NCBI RefSeq assembly: GCF_900176355.1
Contig: NZ_FWXI01000028.1
Coordinates: 1 to 58,236 of the forward strand
DNA: 58,236 nucleotides
Reading direction: 5' to 3'
From: Sporomusa malonica
GTDB taxonomy: Bacteria > Bacillota > Negativicutes > Sporomusales > Sporomusaceae
Part shown: positions 1 through 8,556 of the stretch, one piece after another
Layout of the letters: each line of letters opens with the position of its first letter
Numbering within the stretch: the stretch's first letter is position 1
Translations under genes and position numbers: made by a program
The notes under the pieces: model-generated
Seen by the model: the letters and a program-made list of their open reading frames with translations, nothing else
Database searches by the model: none
Told to the model about the DNA's origin: nothing

Positions 1-11
1 GCATTACTTTA

Positions 12-32
12 CATTGTTCAGTTTTCAGGGAA
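12..32 (-). promoter_or_regulatory. boxA-like rRNA leader antitermination site
   Basis: On the minus strand this stretch contains CTGAAAACTGAACAATG, which resembles the boxA-type sequences found in leaders and spacers of Firmicutes rRNA operons. It lies downstream of two tandem minus-strand promoters, so an rRNA gene is expected just left of the window. The rRNA itself is not visible. Confidence 0.45.
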
Positions 33-36
33 CGAC

Positions 37-94
37 GTGCATGGATGCACTAGTGTCACGGACGTATCATGGATGATACGCTTTGTCCGGGACC
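37..94. other. Two short palindromes in the leader region
   Basis: GTGCATggATGCAC (37-50) is followed by GTATCATggATGATAC inside a longer imperfect stem (about 55-99). Both have the same ATggAT core. They sit in the putative rRNA leader and could form processing or leader hairpins. No protein in this stretch looks real. Confidence 0.4.
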
Positions 95-130
95 GTGTTT
101 GTTCGCCGCTTGTCATAATGGCGGAATATC

Positions 131-160
131 ATAATAGCATTTTTCGCTTATCGATGTCAA
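131..160 (-). promoter_or_regulatory. rRNA-type promoter P2
   Basis: Minus-strand TTGACA (155-160) is followed after 18 bp by TATTAT (131-136). It is the downstream member of a tandem pair pointing to the left edge. Confidence 0.55.
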
Positions 161-207
161 TACTATTATTCATGTTAATTATTTCCGCCGCTGTTGGCGA
201 CTTTTAT

Positions 208-236
208 AGATTATCACATTCGTGCTATTATGTCAA
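208..236 (-). promoter_or_regulatory. rRNA-type promoter P1
   Basis: Minus-strand TTGACA (231-236) is followed after 17 bp by TAATCT (208-213); GATAAT at a shorter spacing is an alternative. An A-rich tract resembling an UP element lies directly upstream (237-249). Tandem consensus promoters 76 bp apart with a boxA-like site downstream are typical of rRNA operons. Confidence 0.55.
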
Positions 237-250
237 ATTGATTTTTTTTG

Positions 251-340
251 TCCTGTTAGAAAGTATAACTTTCCGTCTGGATAAGGGCAACATCGGCTTC
301 CGCTTTCGCAAAGGCTCGGCGCAAGCCGTGTTTTCTTTAT
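251..340 (+). repeat. Dispersed repeat family 1, copy A
   Basis: About 90 bp almost identical to copies at 1033-1119 and 27451-27540. It has a small perfect inverted repeat at its left end (GAAAGT-ata-ACTTTC), the core GGATAAGGGCAACATCG, and ends with GCGCAAGCCGTGTTTTCTTT. No coding sense is conserved. It lies just upstream of the tandem rRNA-type promoters. Confidence 0.85.
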
Positions 341-420
341 TTTTTACTGCTGATGTCGGGATAATCCCCTACGCAAGATATTAATTTATCAGATGATTTA
401 CTCCTTGTCAATGTAAAAAT

Positions 421-452
421 ATAAAAACACCCCTCCATATATTGGAAGGGTG
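421..452 (-). terminator. Terminator of bacterioferritin gene
   Basis: On the minus strand the stem CACCCTTCCA / TGGAGGGGTG is followed by TTTTTAT, 12 bp after the bfr stop codon. Confidence 0.85.
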
Positions 453-463
453 CCGAAGGTACG

Positions 464-931
464 TTATCTTACTTGTGTCGACAGGAATATCGGCAAAGTC
501 ATATGTGAAACCTGGTCTTGCAATTCTTCGATACTGTCAATATGGCGATCTTCATCAGTAAGGATTTCCTCAAGTATCTCACGGGTAGCGAAGTCACTGA
601 CCTCTCCTGCCAGTTTTATTGCTGCGTTGTAAGCTTCAATGGCGCCCTGCTCGGCTGCATGGTCGTACTCAAGTTGTTTAGGAATGTCACTGCCAATATG
701 TATTTCTTTCAACTTAGAAACAATGGGTGTGCCTTCAAGGAACAAGATACGCGCAATTAATTTCTCGGCATGCTTCATTTCAGAAATAGCCCGGTGTTCA
801 AATTGATTGTGGAGTTTCTCATAACCCCAGTTAGCACACATCTCTGAATGAACAATGTACTGGTTAATGGCGCTGAGTTCATCAGCAAGAAGAGAATTTA
901 AGGTCTCAATTAATTGGGGATTTCCTTTCAT
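464..931 (-). CDS. bfr: Bacterioferritin
   Basis: This 155-residue protein has the usual bacterioferritin length. The dinuclear ferroxidase ligands fall at the same numbers as in E. coli Bfr: E18, E51, H54, E94, E127 and H130. M52, the inter-subunit haem ligand, is also present, which separates it from plain ferritins. It would oxidise Fe(II) with O2 or H2O2 and store iron in a 24-subunit cytoplasmic shell, protecting an anaerobe against oxidative stress. The start is supported by AAGGAG upstream of ATG. It is monocistronic with its own terminator; no Fur box was identified with confidence. Confidence 0.95.
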   Translation of the reverse strand: MKGNPQLIETLNSLLADELSAINQYIVHSEMCANWGYEKLHNQFEHRAISEMKHAEKLIARILFLEGTPIVSKLKEIHIGSDIPKQLEYDHAAEQGAIEAYNAAIKLAGEVSDFATREILEEILTDEDRHIDSIEELQDQVSHMTLPIFLSTQVR

Positions 932-1032
932 TTGATCAAACTCCTTCCTGTTATGTACTTTTAGCTCAACCCTATGTCTAAGGTACCATTTTTATCCTAT
1001 TAATGCAACAAAAAAATAATCATTCTTCTTTA

Positions 1033-1119
1033 TCCTGTAGGACAGTCTCTTTCCGTCTGGATAAGGGCAACATCGACTTCCTCTTTCGCTAAAGCTCGGC
1101 GCAAGCCGTGTTTTCTTTA
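1033..1119 (+). repeat. Dispersed repeat family 1, copy B (overlaps the 3' end of the paaK-like gene)
   Basis: This is the most diverged of the three copies; the left inverted repeat is degraded but the core GATAAGGGCAACATCG and the end GCAAGCCGTGTTTTCTTT are intact. It covers the stop codon and last codons of the ligase gene at 1089, so the protein's final residues (KENTACAEL) are encoded by the repeat. Confidence 0.85.
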
Positions 1120-2411
1120 CCTCTTAAATCGATAATTCTCTTTGCTTTTCCTTCTGAACGAGCGATAGTTCTCGGTTGCACCAATTTCACTGTGGCATCA
1201 ATTGATAGAATGACCCTCAGCTTATGCCGAATCATATTCTGCAACCCTTCCAATTTACGGAAATCTTCTAATAGCGTATCATCGGCCAGCTCAACCATCA
1301 CTTCCATCTCATCCAGGTAACCCTTCCTGCGAACAATGATATTGTAGTGGGGTCCAATTTCCCGGATACCCACTAATACGCTTTCAATTTGTGAGGGAAA
1401 AACATTGACGCCGCGAATTTTAAGCATATCATCAGTACGTCCTTGCACTTTTGTCATACGTACCAATGTCCGGCCGCATTTACAGGGTTCAGGATTAAGG
1501 CTGGTAATATCACGGGTCCGGTAGCGTAACAGCGGAAATCCTTCTTTGGTCATGGTGGTAATAACTAATTCACCTAACTCCCCGTAAGGCAGCGGCATGT
1601 CGGTTATCGGATCAATAATTTCTGGATAAAAGTGATCTTCATTAATGTGTAACCCTTCCTTACACTGACATTCTCCTGAAACACCAGGACCGATTAATTC
1701 ACTCATTCCATAGTTTTCAACAGCGTCGATACCCCAGATACGCTCAATGACTTGGCGCATCTCTTCGGAACAGCCCTCGGCTCCGAACAGCCCCAACCGT
1801 ACATTGAGCGACCGGGTATCTATGCCCATACTCTGGGCCGTTTCAGCAAGATACAAAGAATACGACGGTGTACTTACCAATATGGTTGTGCCAAAATCTT
1901 GCATAAGCATAATCTGTCGTTCTGTATTGCCTGTAGACGCTGGTACGATTGTAGCGCCAAGCCTTTCTAGTCCATAGTGCAAGCCAAAAGCTCCGGTAAA
2001 CAGTCCATAACCAAAAGCTACCTGCGCGACATCCTCCTCCCGTGCACCGGCAGCGACAGCCAGACGGGTCACCATATCAGCCCATAATTCTATGTCTTGT
2101 TTGGTATAGCCAACCACAGTAGGCTTTCCGGTAGTTCCAGAAGAGGCATGTAAGCGTACGATTTTTTTGAGGGGTGAGCTAAATAACCCGTACGGGTAAT
2201 TATTGCGTATGTCGTCCTTCGTAGTAAATGGAAGCAGACTAACATCTTGCAGAGAACGGATGTGGTTCAATCCTACACATTTATTGTCTAATGCCTGGCG
2301 GTAAAAAGGAACATTTTCATAAACTCGCTGTACTACATGGCGCAACCTGGTCAGTTGCACTTCCTCCATTTGTCTTCGATCCAGGCATTCAGCTTCTTTA
2401 TCCCATATCAT
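1089..2411 (-). CDS. paaK: Phenylacetate-CoA ligase-like adenylate-forming enzyme
   Basis: 440 residues, the normal size of PaaK. The AMP-binding signature SSGTTGKPTVVGYT is near residues 90-104 and YGMSE lies in the middle; a cysteine set (CKCGR) near 300 is typical of anaerobic PaaK paralogues. The family activates phenylacetate or related aryl acids (indoleacetate, 4-hydroxyphenylacetate) to acyl-CoA with ATP. It starts 31 bp after the upstream symporter and shares its T-box operon, which suggests an aryl acid made from or imported with an aromatic amino acid. The C-terminus is written by repeat copy B, so the last nine residues are probably not ancestral. The substrate is inferred. Confidence 0.85.
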   Translation of the reverse strand: MIWDKEAECLDRRQMEEVQLTRLRHVVQRVYENVPFYRQALDNKCVGLNHIRSLQDVSLLPFTTKDDIRNNYPYGLFSSPLKKIVRLHASSGTTGKPTVVGYTKQDIELWADMVTRLAVAAGAREEDVAQVAFGYGLFTGAFGLHYGLERLGATIVPASTGNTERQIMLMQDFGTTILVSTPSYSLYLAETAQSMGIDTRSLNVRLGLFGAEGCSEEMRQVIERIWGIDAVENYGMSELIGPGVSGECQCKEGLHINEDHFYPEIIDPITDMPLPYGELGELVITTMTKEGFPLLRYRTRDITSLNPEPCKCGRTLVRMTKVQGRTDDMLKIRGVNVFPSQIESVLVGIREIGPHYNIIVRRKGYLDEMEVMVELADDTLLEDFRKLEGLQNMIRHKLRVILSIDATVKLVQPRTIARSEGKAKRIIDLRGKENTACAEL

Positions 2412-2442
2412 AAATATCTACCCCTTCTCCTAAGCTTTGTTT

Positions 2443-4020
2443 CTACTTCACGGTGACCACCTGTTGTACAGGCTGAGTCACTACACTTACCACAACAAGT
2501 ACCAATGAACTTATTGGCAAGGTAATGACAAGCGGATCAATATATGTCCATGGCGCAACCGCCAATGTACTCACACCAAACAGTTTAAAACAGAGACCAA
2601 AAATTGCCGCTTCTCTCTCATGCATAAATAGCACTACCACTGAATAAACAATAGAGGCTGTTACCATGCTCCAGACTGCACCTTGCGGAGTTACTTTGGG
2701 CCAATAAAGTGCCGCTGTGTACATCGGCAAAAAGGCAGAGGTACACATCCCAAAAAACAGCGCAGTCGCTATAGCAATAACGCCCAGCGGCAACTGGAAA
2801 GCCAGTAAGATGGTGACTGCAAAACCAAACAGTGTGCCCAGCCGGGCAACCAACAACGTTTTTTTGTCACTCCCGCTGCGACTAGGGTTCAAATCATAGG
2901 AAACAGACGTGGAAATAATATGGAATTGACCACTCAATGTCGACATAGCCGCCGATAGCAATGTAAATAAAAATAGATATTTCAGCCATTCAGGCATTGC
3001 CTGGGTAATATATAACGGAATAATTTTGTCGATATTCGGAGCAGCACCACCAACTGCTGTAGCTGCCAAAGCAAGCTTGTCGGCATGTTCCATAAAATAT
3101 ACATTAGATAATGCCCCCACAGTATAAGCAACACCCGGGATAAACAGAATAAACAGCGCACCCACGCTTAGCCCTTTATATATATCTTTTGAACTGGCTA
3201 CTGTCATAAACCGGACAGCCAGTTGCGGTTGAGCCAAGACACCGATGCCAACACCCAAAATTAGCGTGGATGTAACAAACCACCATAGCTCTGAGCCAAG
3301 CGCCGGCATAGCTGCCCAGCCTTGATGCCCCTTAGCTGCTAACGCAGGCGGAACAAGATGAGTAAGAGCGGTTAATTTAGTATGAGCCGCCGTAATTCCA
3401 CCCAGTGATGTATACGTAAGGACAGCTAATGCTATCATTCCGACGATCATAATAACAGCCTGCATGGCGTCAGTATAAATAACCCCACGTAATCCACCGA
3501 AAAAAACGTACGCAAACACAATCACAGCAAATATAAGGACTGCTGAAGTGTAACTCATACTAAGAGCCTCTTCCATATAGCGTGCTCCGCCAATCATAAC
3601 GGCAGCAGCATACAGCGGCATGGCCAAACTGATAACACCTGCCGCAAATTTCCGAATAAAGGGGGATTCAAAGCGAACACCCAAAAACTCAGGAAAAGTT
3701 TTTACCTGCAGCTGGTGGGCAAGTTTGCGAGTCTTGACTCCATAAAAAACAAAAGCGATAAATATACCTACTAAAATATTGCACGCCGTTAGCCATAGTA
3801 AACTCATCCCATAGACAGCTGCTACACCGCCAAACCCAACAATTGCTGAAGTTGAGATAAAGGTAGCTCCGTATGCCAAAGCCATTAATACCGGGTGCAC
3901 ATTTCCCCCTGCAATCATATAGTCTTTGGCTGACTTGGTATGCCTAAAGCCAAGATACCCAAGGAATGCGGTCATTCCTAAATATAGCACAAGCATTACA
4001 TACAACAACTGATTATCCAA
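2443..4020 (-). CDS. Sodium:solute symporter (SSS family)
   Basis: 525 residues with about 13 hydrophobic segments and the typical SSS N-terminus (GYLGFRHTKSAKDYMIAGG, then GATFISTSAIVGFGG). The family couples uptake of organic solutes to sodium at the cytoplasmic membrane. It is preceded by a 35-residue accessory protein and a Tyr-type T-box and followed by a PaaK-like ligase, so the cargo may be an aromatic amino acid or aryl acid. This is inference; the family also carries proline, pantothenate and acetate. RBS GGAGGAG lies upstream of ATG. Dispersed repeat family 2 copy 1 fills the gap to the accessory gene. Confidence 0.88.
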   Translation of the reverse strand: MDNQLLYVMLVLYLGMTAFLGYLGFRHTKSAKDYMIAGGNVHPVLMALAYGATFISTSAIVGFGGVAAVYGMSLLWLTACNILVGIFIAFVFYGVKTRKLAHQLQVKTFPEFLGVRFESPFIRKFAAGVISLAMPLYAAAVMIGGARYMEEALSMSYTSAVLIFAVIVFAYVFFGGLRGVIYTDAMQAVIMIVGMIALAVLTYTSLGGITAAHTKLTALTHLVPPALAAKGHQGWAAMPALGSELWWFVTSTLILGVGIGVLAQPQLAVRFMTVASSKDIYKGLSVGALFILFIPGVAYTVGALSNVYFMEHADKLALAATAVGGAAPNIDKIIPLYITQAMPEWLKYLFLFTLLSAAMSTLSGQFHIISTSVSYDLNPSRSGSDKKTLLVARLGTLFGFAVTILLAFQLPLGVIAIATALFFGMCTSAFLPMYTAALYWPKVTPQGAVWSMVTASIVYSVVVLFMHEREAAIFGLCFKLFGVSTLAVAPWTYIDPLVITLPISSLVLVVVSVVTQPVQQVVTVK

Positions 4021-4040
4021 TAAAATCTCCTCCCATCGCT

Positions 4041-4165
4041 TTATCCGATGACTAAGTCGCTCTAAGACTCCCGCTTCTACAAGCAGGAGTTAAGAGCGCC
4101 TAAGTCCCTGGATAAGGTCGACTAAACTTCAGTTGGGGTTAAAACCCCAACTGAAGCTAAGTCTA
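4041..4165 (-). repeat. Dispersed repeat family 2, copy 1 (double hairpin)
   Basis: Read on the minus strand, hairpin 1 has arms ACTTAGCTTCAGTTGGGG / CCCCAACTGAAG and hairpin 2 is a long stem closed by TTATCC...GGATAA with arms near GCTCTTAACTCC / GGGAGTCTTAGAGC. It lies between the 35-residue gene and the symporter and begins 3 bp after the stop codon. The other copies are at 32130-32252 and 32792-32916. Arms differ between copies but pairing is mostly kept. Confidence 0.88.
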
Positions 4166-4168
4166 TCT

Positions 4169-4276
4169 TTATTCCTCTTGGGTACTTTTCCACGCCGCAT
4201 AGATAATACAAAGCGCAGCAGAGCCAAGGCAAGATAAATAGGCCAAAGCAATCCAGGGATCAGTTAGTCCTAACAT
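4169..4276 (-). CDS. 35-residue symporter small accessory protein
   Basis: A short gene with a strong RBS (AGGAGG) 9 bp before ATG. The product starts MLGLTDPWIALAYLSC and is one transmembrane helix (about residues 7-28) followed by a charged tail (KSTQEE). Proteins of this size and N-terminus are known immediately upstream of SSS-family symporters and are called symporter small accessory proteins. It lies between the T-box terminator and the symporter and is co-transcribed with it. Its role is presumably in stability or assembly of the carrier. Confidence 0.85.
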   Translation of the reverse strand: MLGLTDPWIALAYLSCLGSAALCIIYAAWKSTQEE

Positions 4277-4291
4277 CAGCAGTCACCTCCT

Positions 4292-4695
4292 GAAAAAAAA
4301 ATACAAACTCCCGTCCCTTACGTATGTAAGGGACGGGAGTTCTACTTCCCGCGATACCACCCTTGTAGAGCTGATAAGCTAACCTGCTAACCAACTCCGC
4401 TCTGCAGAGTACGGGTAAGACACTCGCTTACCGATACCCCCTTCCTAATAACGGCGGAAGTTCCGACCACACCTACCAATTCCACTAACCCTGTTACGAG
4501 TTCTTGAAATCTTCAGCTAGCAACTCCGAGGTGTACTTCACGATTCAACCCCAGTCCGGGCTCGCACCTGCCGCCGGCTCTCTGAGCTGCAATTGAATGC
4601 TACTTCTCCTCTTCACAGTCTTTGGGATAGCTATATAACCAAATGTAATGATATTTCATTGATTCTGTATTATTAAAACAATATTGTTTCAATGA
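4292..4695 (-). promoter_or_regulatory. T-box leader, specifier probably UAC (Tyr)
   Basis: On the minus strand: AGAGAGCC stem I motif (about 4590), a specifier region GTGAAG-TAC-ACCTCGGAG matching the usual pattern of codon, A and CCUCGGAG, then the T-box core AGGGTGGTATCGCGGG (4348-4363) and a terminator with arms AACTCCCGTCCCTTA / TAAGGGACGGGAGTT (4306-4341) followed by T8. Lower stem I pairs GCAGCTC with GAGTTGC exactly next to the specifier loop. Uncharged tRNA-Tyr should stabilise the antiterminator and switch on the symporter/ligase operon. Confidence 0.9.
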
Positions 4696-4699
4696 GTAT

Positions 4700-4728
4700 A
4701 ATATAGCAATACACCTGTATTTTGTCAA
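4700..4728 (-). promoter_or_regulatory. Sigma-A promoter of the T-box operon
   Basis: TTGACA (4723-4728) with 17-bp spacing to TATATT (4700-4705) on the minus strand, directly upstream of the T-box leader. Confidence 0.8.
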
Positions 4729-4765
4729 GCTGTTTTTCCTATAAAATCCCAGCTATTGTTCTTTG

Positions 4766-5230
4766 TTACCGTCTTTTGAAGATTCTCGCTGTAGATTCCT
4801 CAATACCCAAATAATGGTCTAAACTGTACTTGCCTGGTCCAATAAAAGCTGCACCAAAAAAGCTTAGCCCATCTTCCAAAGACTGAGAAGCTTTCTGCAG
4901 TCCTTTGCCATCCATCATCTGGCTAGTGAAGGCTACCAACATATTGCTAAACAGGAGAAAGCAGGCCGGACGATAAAATAGGCCAAGCGCAAATAATAAT
5001 CCGCCCCCAAACTCGGCAAAGCTTGCCATGAACCCCCAAAAACCTGGGGCAAACTCAATCCCGAAGGTTCCCATGGCCTTGCCAAGCCCTGCCCATTTTT
5101 CAGTGCCGCCAATAATCTTAGGCCAGCCATGCCACATAAACATACCGCCTAAGCCAAGACGGAACAAAAGTAAAGCTAGATCTCGAAACCGAGAAAGTAT
5201 CTGCGCAAATAGCTGCAAAAATTGTTTCAT
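4766..5230 (-). CDS. DoxX family membrane protein
   Basis: 154 residues with four hydrophobic segments. The first carries the DoxX pattern LLFRLGLGGMFMWHGWPKI and is followed by EFGGGLLFALGLFYRPA. DoxX-like proteins are small inner-membrane proteins linked to quinone/redox or thiosulfate metabolism, but the function here cannot be assigned. RBS GAGGAG lies upstream. Single gene, divergent from the dehydrogenase at 5410. Confidence 0.85.
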   Translation of the reverse strand: MKQFLQLFAQILSRFRDLALLLFRLGLGGMFMWHGWPKIIGGTEKWAGLGKAMGTFGIEFAPGFWGFMASFAEFGGGLLFALGLFYRPACFLLFSNMLVAFTSQMMDGKGLQKASQSLEDGLSFFGAAFIGPGKYSLDHYLGIEESTARIFKRR

Positions 5231-5345
5231 CTAAATCACGTCTCCTCTAAAGTTGGATGCCTTGATGATTTTTGCTATTTACAGTTTTCCTCCTTCCGCT
5301 TAAATTATCTACACTTTCGCCGGCTTCCTTAAACTGGCGAAAAAG

Positions 5346-5374
5346 TTGACAGGCCTCCAGTGGCCAAATATACT
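5346..5374 (+). promoter_or_regulatory. Sigma-A promoter of the hydroxyacid dehydrogenase
   Basis: TTGACA (5346-5351), 17 bp, TATACT (5369-5374). The expected transcription start falls just before 5386, so the upstream ATG at 5386 would have no RBS; this supports translation from 5410. Confidence 0.8.
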
Positions 5375-5409
5375 TAAAATTGTAAATGTTCTACATTAGG
5401 GGGTCAACT

Positions 5410-6363
5410 ATGAAAACAGTCTTTCTAAACGCAGCCAAACTGGACTTTGACAACAAACTGGATTTTTCACAGTTAGCCAAACTTACTACAGTCACGAAAT
5501 ATGCTGCAAGCAGCGATCAGGAAATTCTAGAAAGAGTTAAGGATCAAAACATTGTTGTTACCAAAGAGCTCCCTGTGGGAAAAGATTTAATTCTCCAGTT
5601 CCCGCCCTCGGTTAAACTCATCTGCGAAGCCGGCACTGGCTATAACAATATAGACCTAGCCGCCGCCAGAGAAAAAAACATTACGGTCTGCAATGTTCCT
5701 GGCTACAGCACTGAAGCAGTTGCTCAGCTGGCAATCACCTTCATGTTAAGCCTAAGTGCCTCACTACCACAGCAGCAGCTTATGCTCAACCAGAAAAACT
5801 ATGATAACTTTACCAAACACCTCATGGTGCCGCATTTTGAAATATTAAATAAAACTCTTGGCATCATTGGTTCAGGTAGCATTGGCCAGCAAGTAATTAA
5901 AGTCGCCCTTGCACTCGGTATGAATATCCTCGTATACAATAGAACACACAAATTATGGAACGACCCTAAAATCAAGTCTGTATCGCTCGAAGAATTACTC
6001 AAGCAAAGTGATTTTATTTCCTTGCACTGCCCACTCACTGCGGATACAAAGCATATCATTAATAAAGATAAGTTAAGTATAATGAAACCATCGGCGTTTG
6101 TTATCAACACCTCAAGAGGGGCTCTTATCAAAGAAACCGATTTAATCGAAGCCTTGCAAGCAGGAAAAATTGCTGGCGCAGGACTAGACGTACAAGACCC
6201 GGAGCCGCCAGAGCTAGATAATCCCTTATTTGCTATGAAAAACGTCATTCTCACCCCCCATATCGGTTGGAAACCATTCGAGGCGAGACAGCGGCTAATT
6301 AATATGATGGCTGGCAATATCGAAGCCTTTATTCAAGGAAAACCTGTCAATGTGGTAAGTTAA
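5410..6363 (+). CDS. D-isomer-specific 2-hydroxyacid dehydrogenase
   Basis: 317 residues from the ATG at 5410, which has a good RBS (AGGGGG) that the ATG at 5386 lacks. The Rossmann NAD motif is GIIGSGSIGQQV (about 155). The catalytic set is Arg in NTSRGALI, Glu in DPEPPE and His in TPHIGW. The enzyme would reduce a 2-oxoacid such as glyoxylate, hydroxypyruvate or pyruvate with NAD(P)H in the cytoplasm. It has its own promoter and terminator. It precedes a PocR-domain activator but is not evidently in the same transcript. Substrate not determinable. Confidence 0.88.
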   Translation: MKTVFLNAAKLDFDNKLDFSQLAKLTTVTKYAASSDQEILERVKDQNIVVTKELPVGKDLILQFPPSVKLICEAGTGYNNIDLAAAREKNITVCNVPGYSTEAVAQLAITFMLSLSASLPQQQLMLNQKNYDNFTKHLMVPHFEILNKTLGIIGSGSIGQQVIKVALALGMNILVYNRTHKLWNDPKIKSVSLEELLKQSDFISLHCPLTADTKHIINKDKLSIMKPSAFVINTSRGALIKETDLIEALQAGKIAGAGLDVQDPEPPELDNPLFAMKNVILTPHIGWKPFEARQRLINMMAGNIEAFIQGKPVNVVS

Positions 6364-6374
6364 TATTTACTAAG

Positions 6375-6407
6375 GAGCTGGCCTAATATTAGGTCAGCTC
6401 TTTCTTG
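6375..6407 (+). terminator. Terminator after hydroxyacid dehydrogenase
   Basis: Stem GAGCTGGCCTAA / TTAGGTCAGCTC followed by TTTCTT. Confidence 0.8.
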
Positions 6408-6572
6408 TCTCCGGTATATTTATAACACCATTTTTACCAAGAGACATTGGATTGTTATCGCTGTTTATGCAGGACAAAACTACTTTTTGCAGAATAGTTA
6501 GATAAATATGCCTTATTTCTCAAAATCAAACAACTTTTTGGTCGTAACTTGAATTACTAGGGAGGCCAATAA

Positions 6573-8486
6573 ATGACTAATACAAGTACCGTGAGATTAC
6601 ATGACCTCTTTGATCTTTTTTTTCTGCAAGATTTTCAGGACAATTTCGCCTTAAGTGTAGGCGTGGGTAGTTTGATAGAGGATAATCAGGGACAAGCGAT
6701 CACTTGCCCTAGCTGCTTTTCCACGTTTTGCAGGGATATTATCAGAACGAGTCCTCTCGGCCTAAAGCGCTGCCAGGAGAACGATATGCGAGGAGCAGCA
6801 GAGGCACTGCGGACAGGTAAGCCCGCGGTATACCAATGTCACGCAGGCTTAATCGATTTTGCCGCCCCCATTATCCTTGAAGGCAAAGTACTTGGAACAA
6901 TATTTGGCGGACAGGTTTTAACAGAAGAGCCCTGTGAAGATGGCTGCCGCAAACTTGCAAAAGAACTGGGTGTAAATCCAGACAGATATATAGCTGCCAT
7001 AAAAGAAATCCCGGTAGTAACCAAAGAAAAAGTTCAAGCGACCGCTAAAGTCCTGTTCTCAGTTGCTAACACTTTGTCCAAGAACGCCTACCAAACATTG
7101 AAGTTAAAGGAAAACCACCGGGAAATAGTCTTGTCCTATAACCGTCTTGAGAATATATTCCATACCATGTCAGACGGCGTCTTGATCGTCGATGAACAAG
7201 GTATTATCAAACAAGTAAATGTAATAACCGAAGAAATTTTCGGAAGACCGGCTTCCGATCTGTTGAATAAATCTGTCAAAGAACTAATGGGCAGCGAGAC
7301 TCCCTTTATCGAAAATGCTTATAGACACCAAACAGCTTACAATGATTTCGAAATATTTATTGATGCCAGCTTGGGGCGTCTCCACTGTATATCCTCCGGA
7401 AGACCGATAGTTGACGATGTGGGAATGACATCCGGCGCAGTTATTATTCTTCGTCCAATGAAAATTGTTCATAACCTGGTCAACCGCCTAAGCGGCGCTC
7501 AAGCGACCTTCCGGTTTGGTAATATTATTGGGCAGTGTCCCTCAATACTCAAGACTATTCAATTAGCCTCTCAAGCAGCAGCAGGAATATCAAATGTACT
7601 GATTGAGGGAGAAAGTGGTACTGGAAAAGAGGTTTTTGCTCAAGCCATCCATAATCAAAGTTCAAGGCGCAAAGGACCTTTTGTCGCCGTCAACTGCGGG
7701 GCAATTCCCCGTGAGCTAATGATAAGCGAATTGTTTGGCTATACAGAGGGCGCCTTTACCGGAGCTAAACGCGGAGGAAGACCGGGTAAATTTGAATTTG
7801 CTTCCGGCGGCACGATTTTTCTGGATGAAATTGGAGACACTCCGCTCGAACTGCAAGTTGCCTTACTTAGAGTAATCCAGGAACGAAAAATAACGCGTAT
7901 GGGCGATAATAAAGTTATTCCTGTTGATCTGAGAATTATTTGCGCAACAAACAAAAATCTGGCCCAAGAAGTCGAGAAGGGTAATTTTCGTCAAGACTTA
8001 TACTATCGTTTAAATGTCATATCCTTAAAAATTCCGCCGCTGCGTGAACGCCAGGAAGACATCCCGTTAATATTCAGCTATATGCTAAATACGATGGGTC
8101 GTGAGTGGGGACGAACCATTAAAAAAGTTGATCCTGAAGTTATTACTCTGCTTCAGCACTATCGTTGGCCGGGTAACGTTCGTGAGTTACAGAATATTGT
8201 GGAAAGAGTAATTAGTATCGCCGACGAGAATATCATCAAGCCTGAACACTTACCTGAACACCTTCTAAATCAAAAAGATTTGACTATTTGTCATCCTGAT
8301 TTAACGGAAAATCCAACTCTATGTGCGAGAGAAATGATTAAACAGAATTTTAATAATAAGGAGCGCCAGCAAATACTTGACTTCTTGCTTGAAGCAAGTG
8401 GCAATATTAGTCATGCTGCTAAGACAATGGGGGTTGCTCGAAGCACTTTGTATCGAAAAATGCGCCAATATAATATATCCAATTAA
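6573..8486 (+). CDS. PocR-domain sigma-54-dependent activator
   Basis: 637 residues in three parts: an N-terminal PocR-type sensory domain (about 8-175, with CPSCFSTFCRDI and the typical QCHAGLIDFAAPI and GTIFGGQ segments), a PAS domain (about 190-290), and a sigma-54 AAA+ domain with GESGTGKE Walker A and GAFTGA loop, then a Fis-type HTH whose recognition helix is VARSTLYRKM. PocR domains sense small metabolites such as diols (propanediol, glycerol). It faces the butanediol dehydrogenase tail to tail across a shared terminator. Its HTH closely matches that of the AcoR-type protein at 27677, so the two may bind similar sites. RBS GGGAGG precedes the ATG. Confidence 0.93.
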   Translation: MTNTSTVRLHDLFDLFFLQDFQDNFALSVGVGSLIEDNQGQAITCPSCFSTFCRDIIRTSPLGLKRCQENDMRGAAEALRTGKPAVYQCHAGLIDFAAPIILEGKVLGTIFGGQVLTEEPCEDGCRKLAKELGVNPDRYIAAIKEIPVVTKEKVQATAKVLFSVANTLSKNAYQTLKLKENHREIVLSYNRLENIFHTMSDGVLIVDEQGIIKQVNVITEEIFGRPASDLLNKSVKELMGSETPFIENAYRHQTAYNDFEIFIDASLGRLHCISSGRPIVDDVGMTSGAVIILRPMKIVHNLVNRLSGAQATFRFGNIIGQCPSILKTIQLASQAAAGISNVLIEGESGTGKEVFAQAIHNQSSRRKGPFVAVNCGAIPRELMISELFGYTEGAFTGAKRGGRPGKFEFASGGTIFLDEIGDTPLELQVALLRVIQERKITRMGDNKVIPVDLRIICATNKNLAQEVEKGNFRQDLYYRLNVISLKIPPLRERQEDIPLIFSYMLNTMGREWGRTIKKVDPEVITLLQHYRWPGNVRELQNIVERVISIADENIIKPEHLPEHLLNQKDLTICHPDLTENPTLCAREMIKQNFNNKERQQILDFLLEASGNISHAAKTMGVARSTLYRKMRQYNISN

Positions 8487-8503
8487 AATCTTTCATAATG
8501 AAT

Positions 8504-8556
8504 GTGGCCATAAGATGTATGTTGGTTCTCAACCTGCATCTTATGGCCACTTTATT
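8504..8556. terminator. Bidirectional terminator
   Basis: Stem GTGGCCATAAGATG / CATCTTATGGCCAC (8504-8550) with TTTATTTT on the plus side. It separates the convergent activator and butanediol dehydrogenase genes and overlaps the 3' flank of the latter. Confidence 0.88.

Noticed and set aside
37..384. 115-residue reading frame at the left end
   Set aside because: No RBS, covers promoters and repeat copy A; its C-terminal half is repeat sequence.
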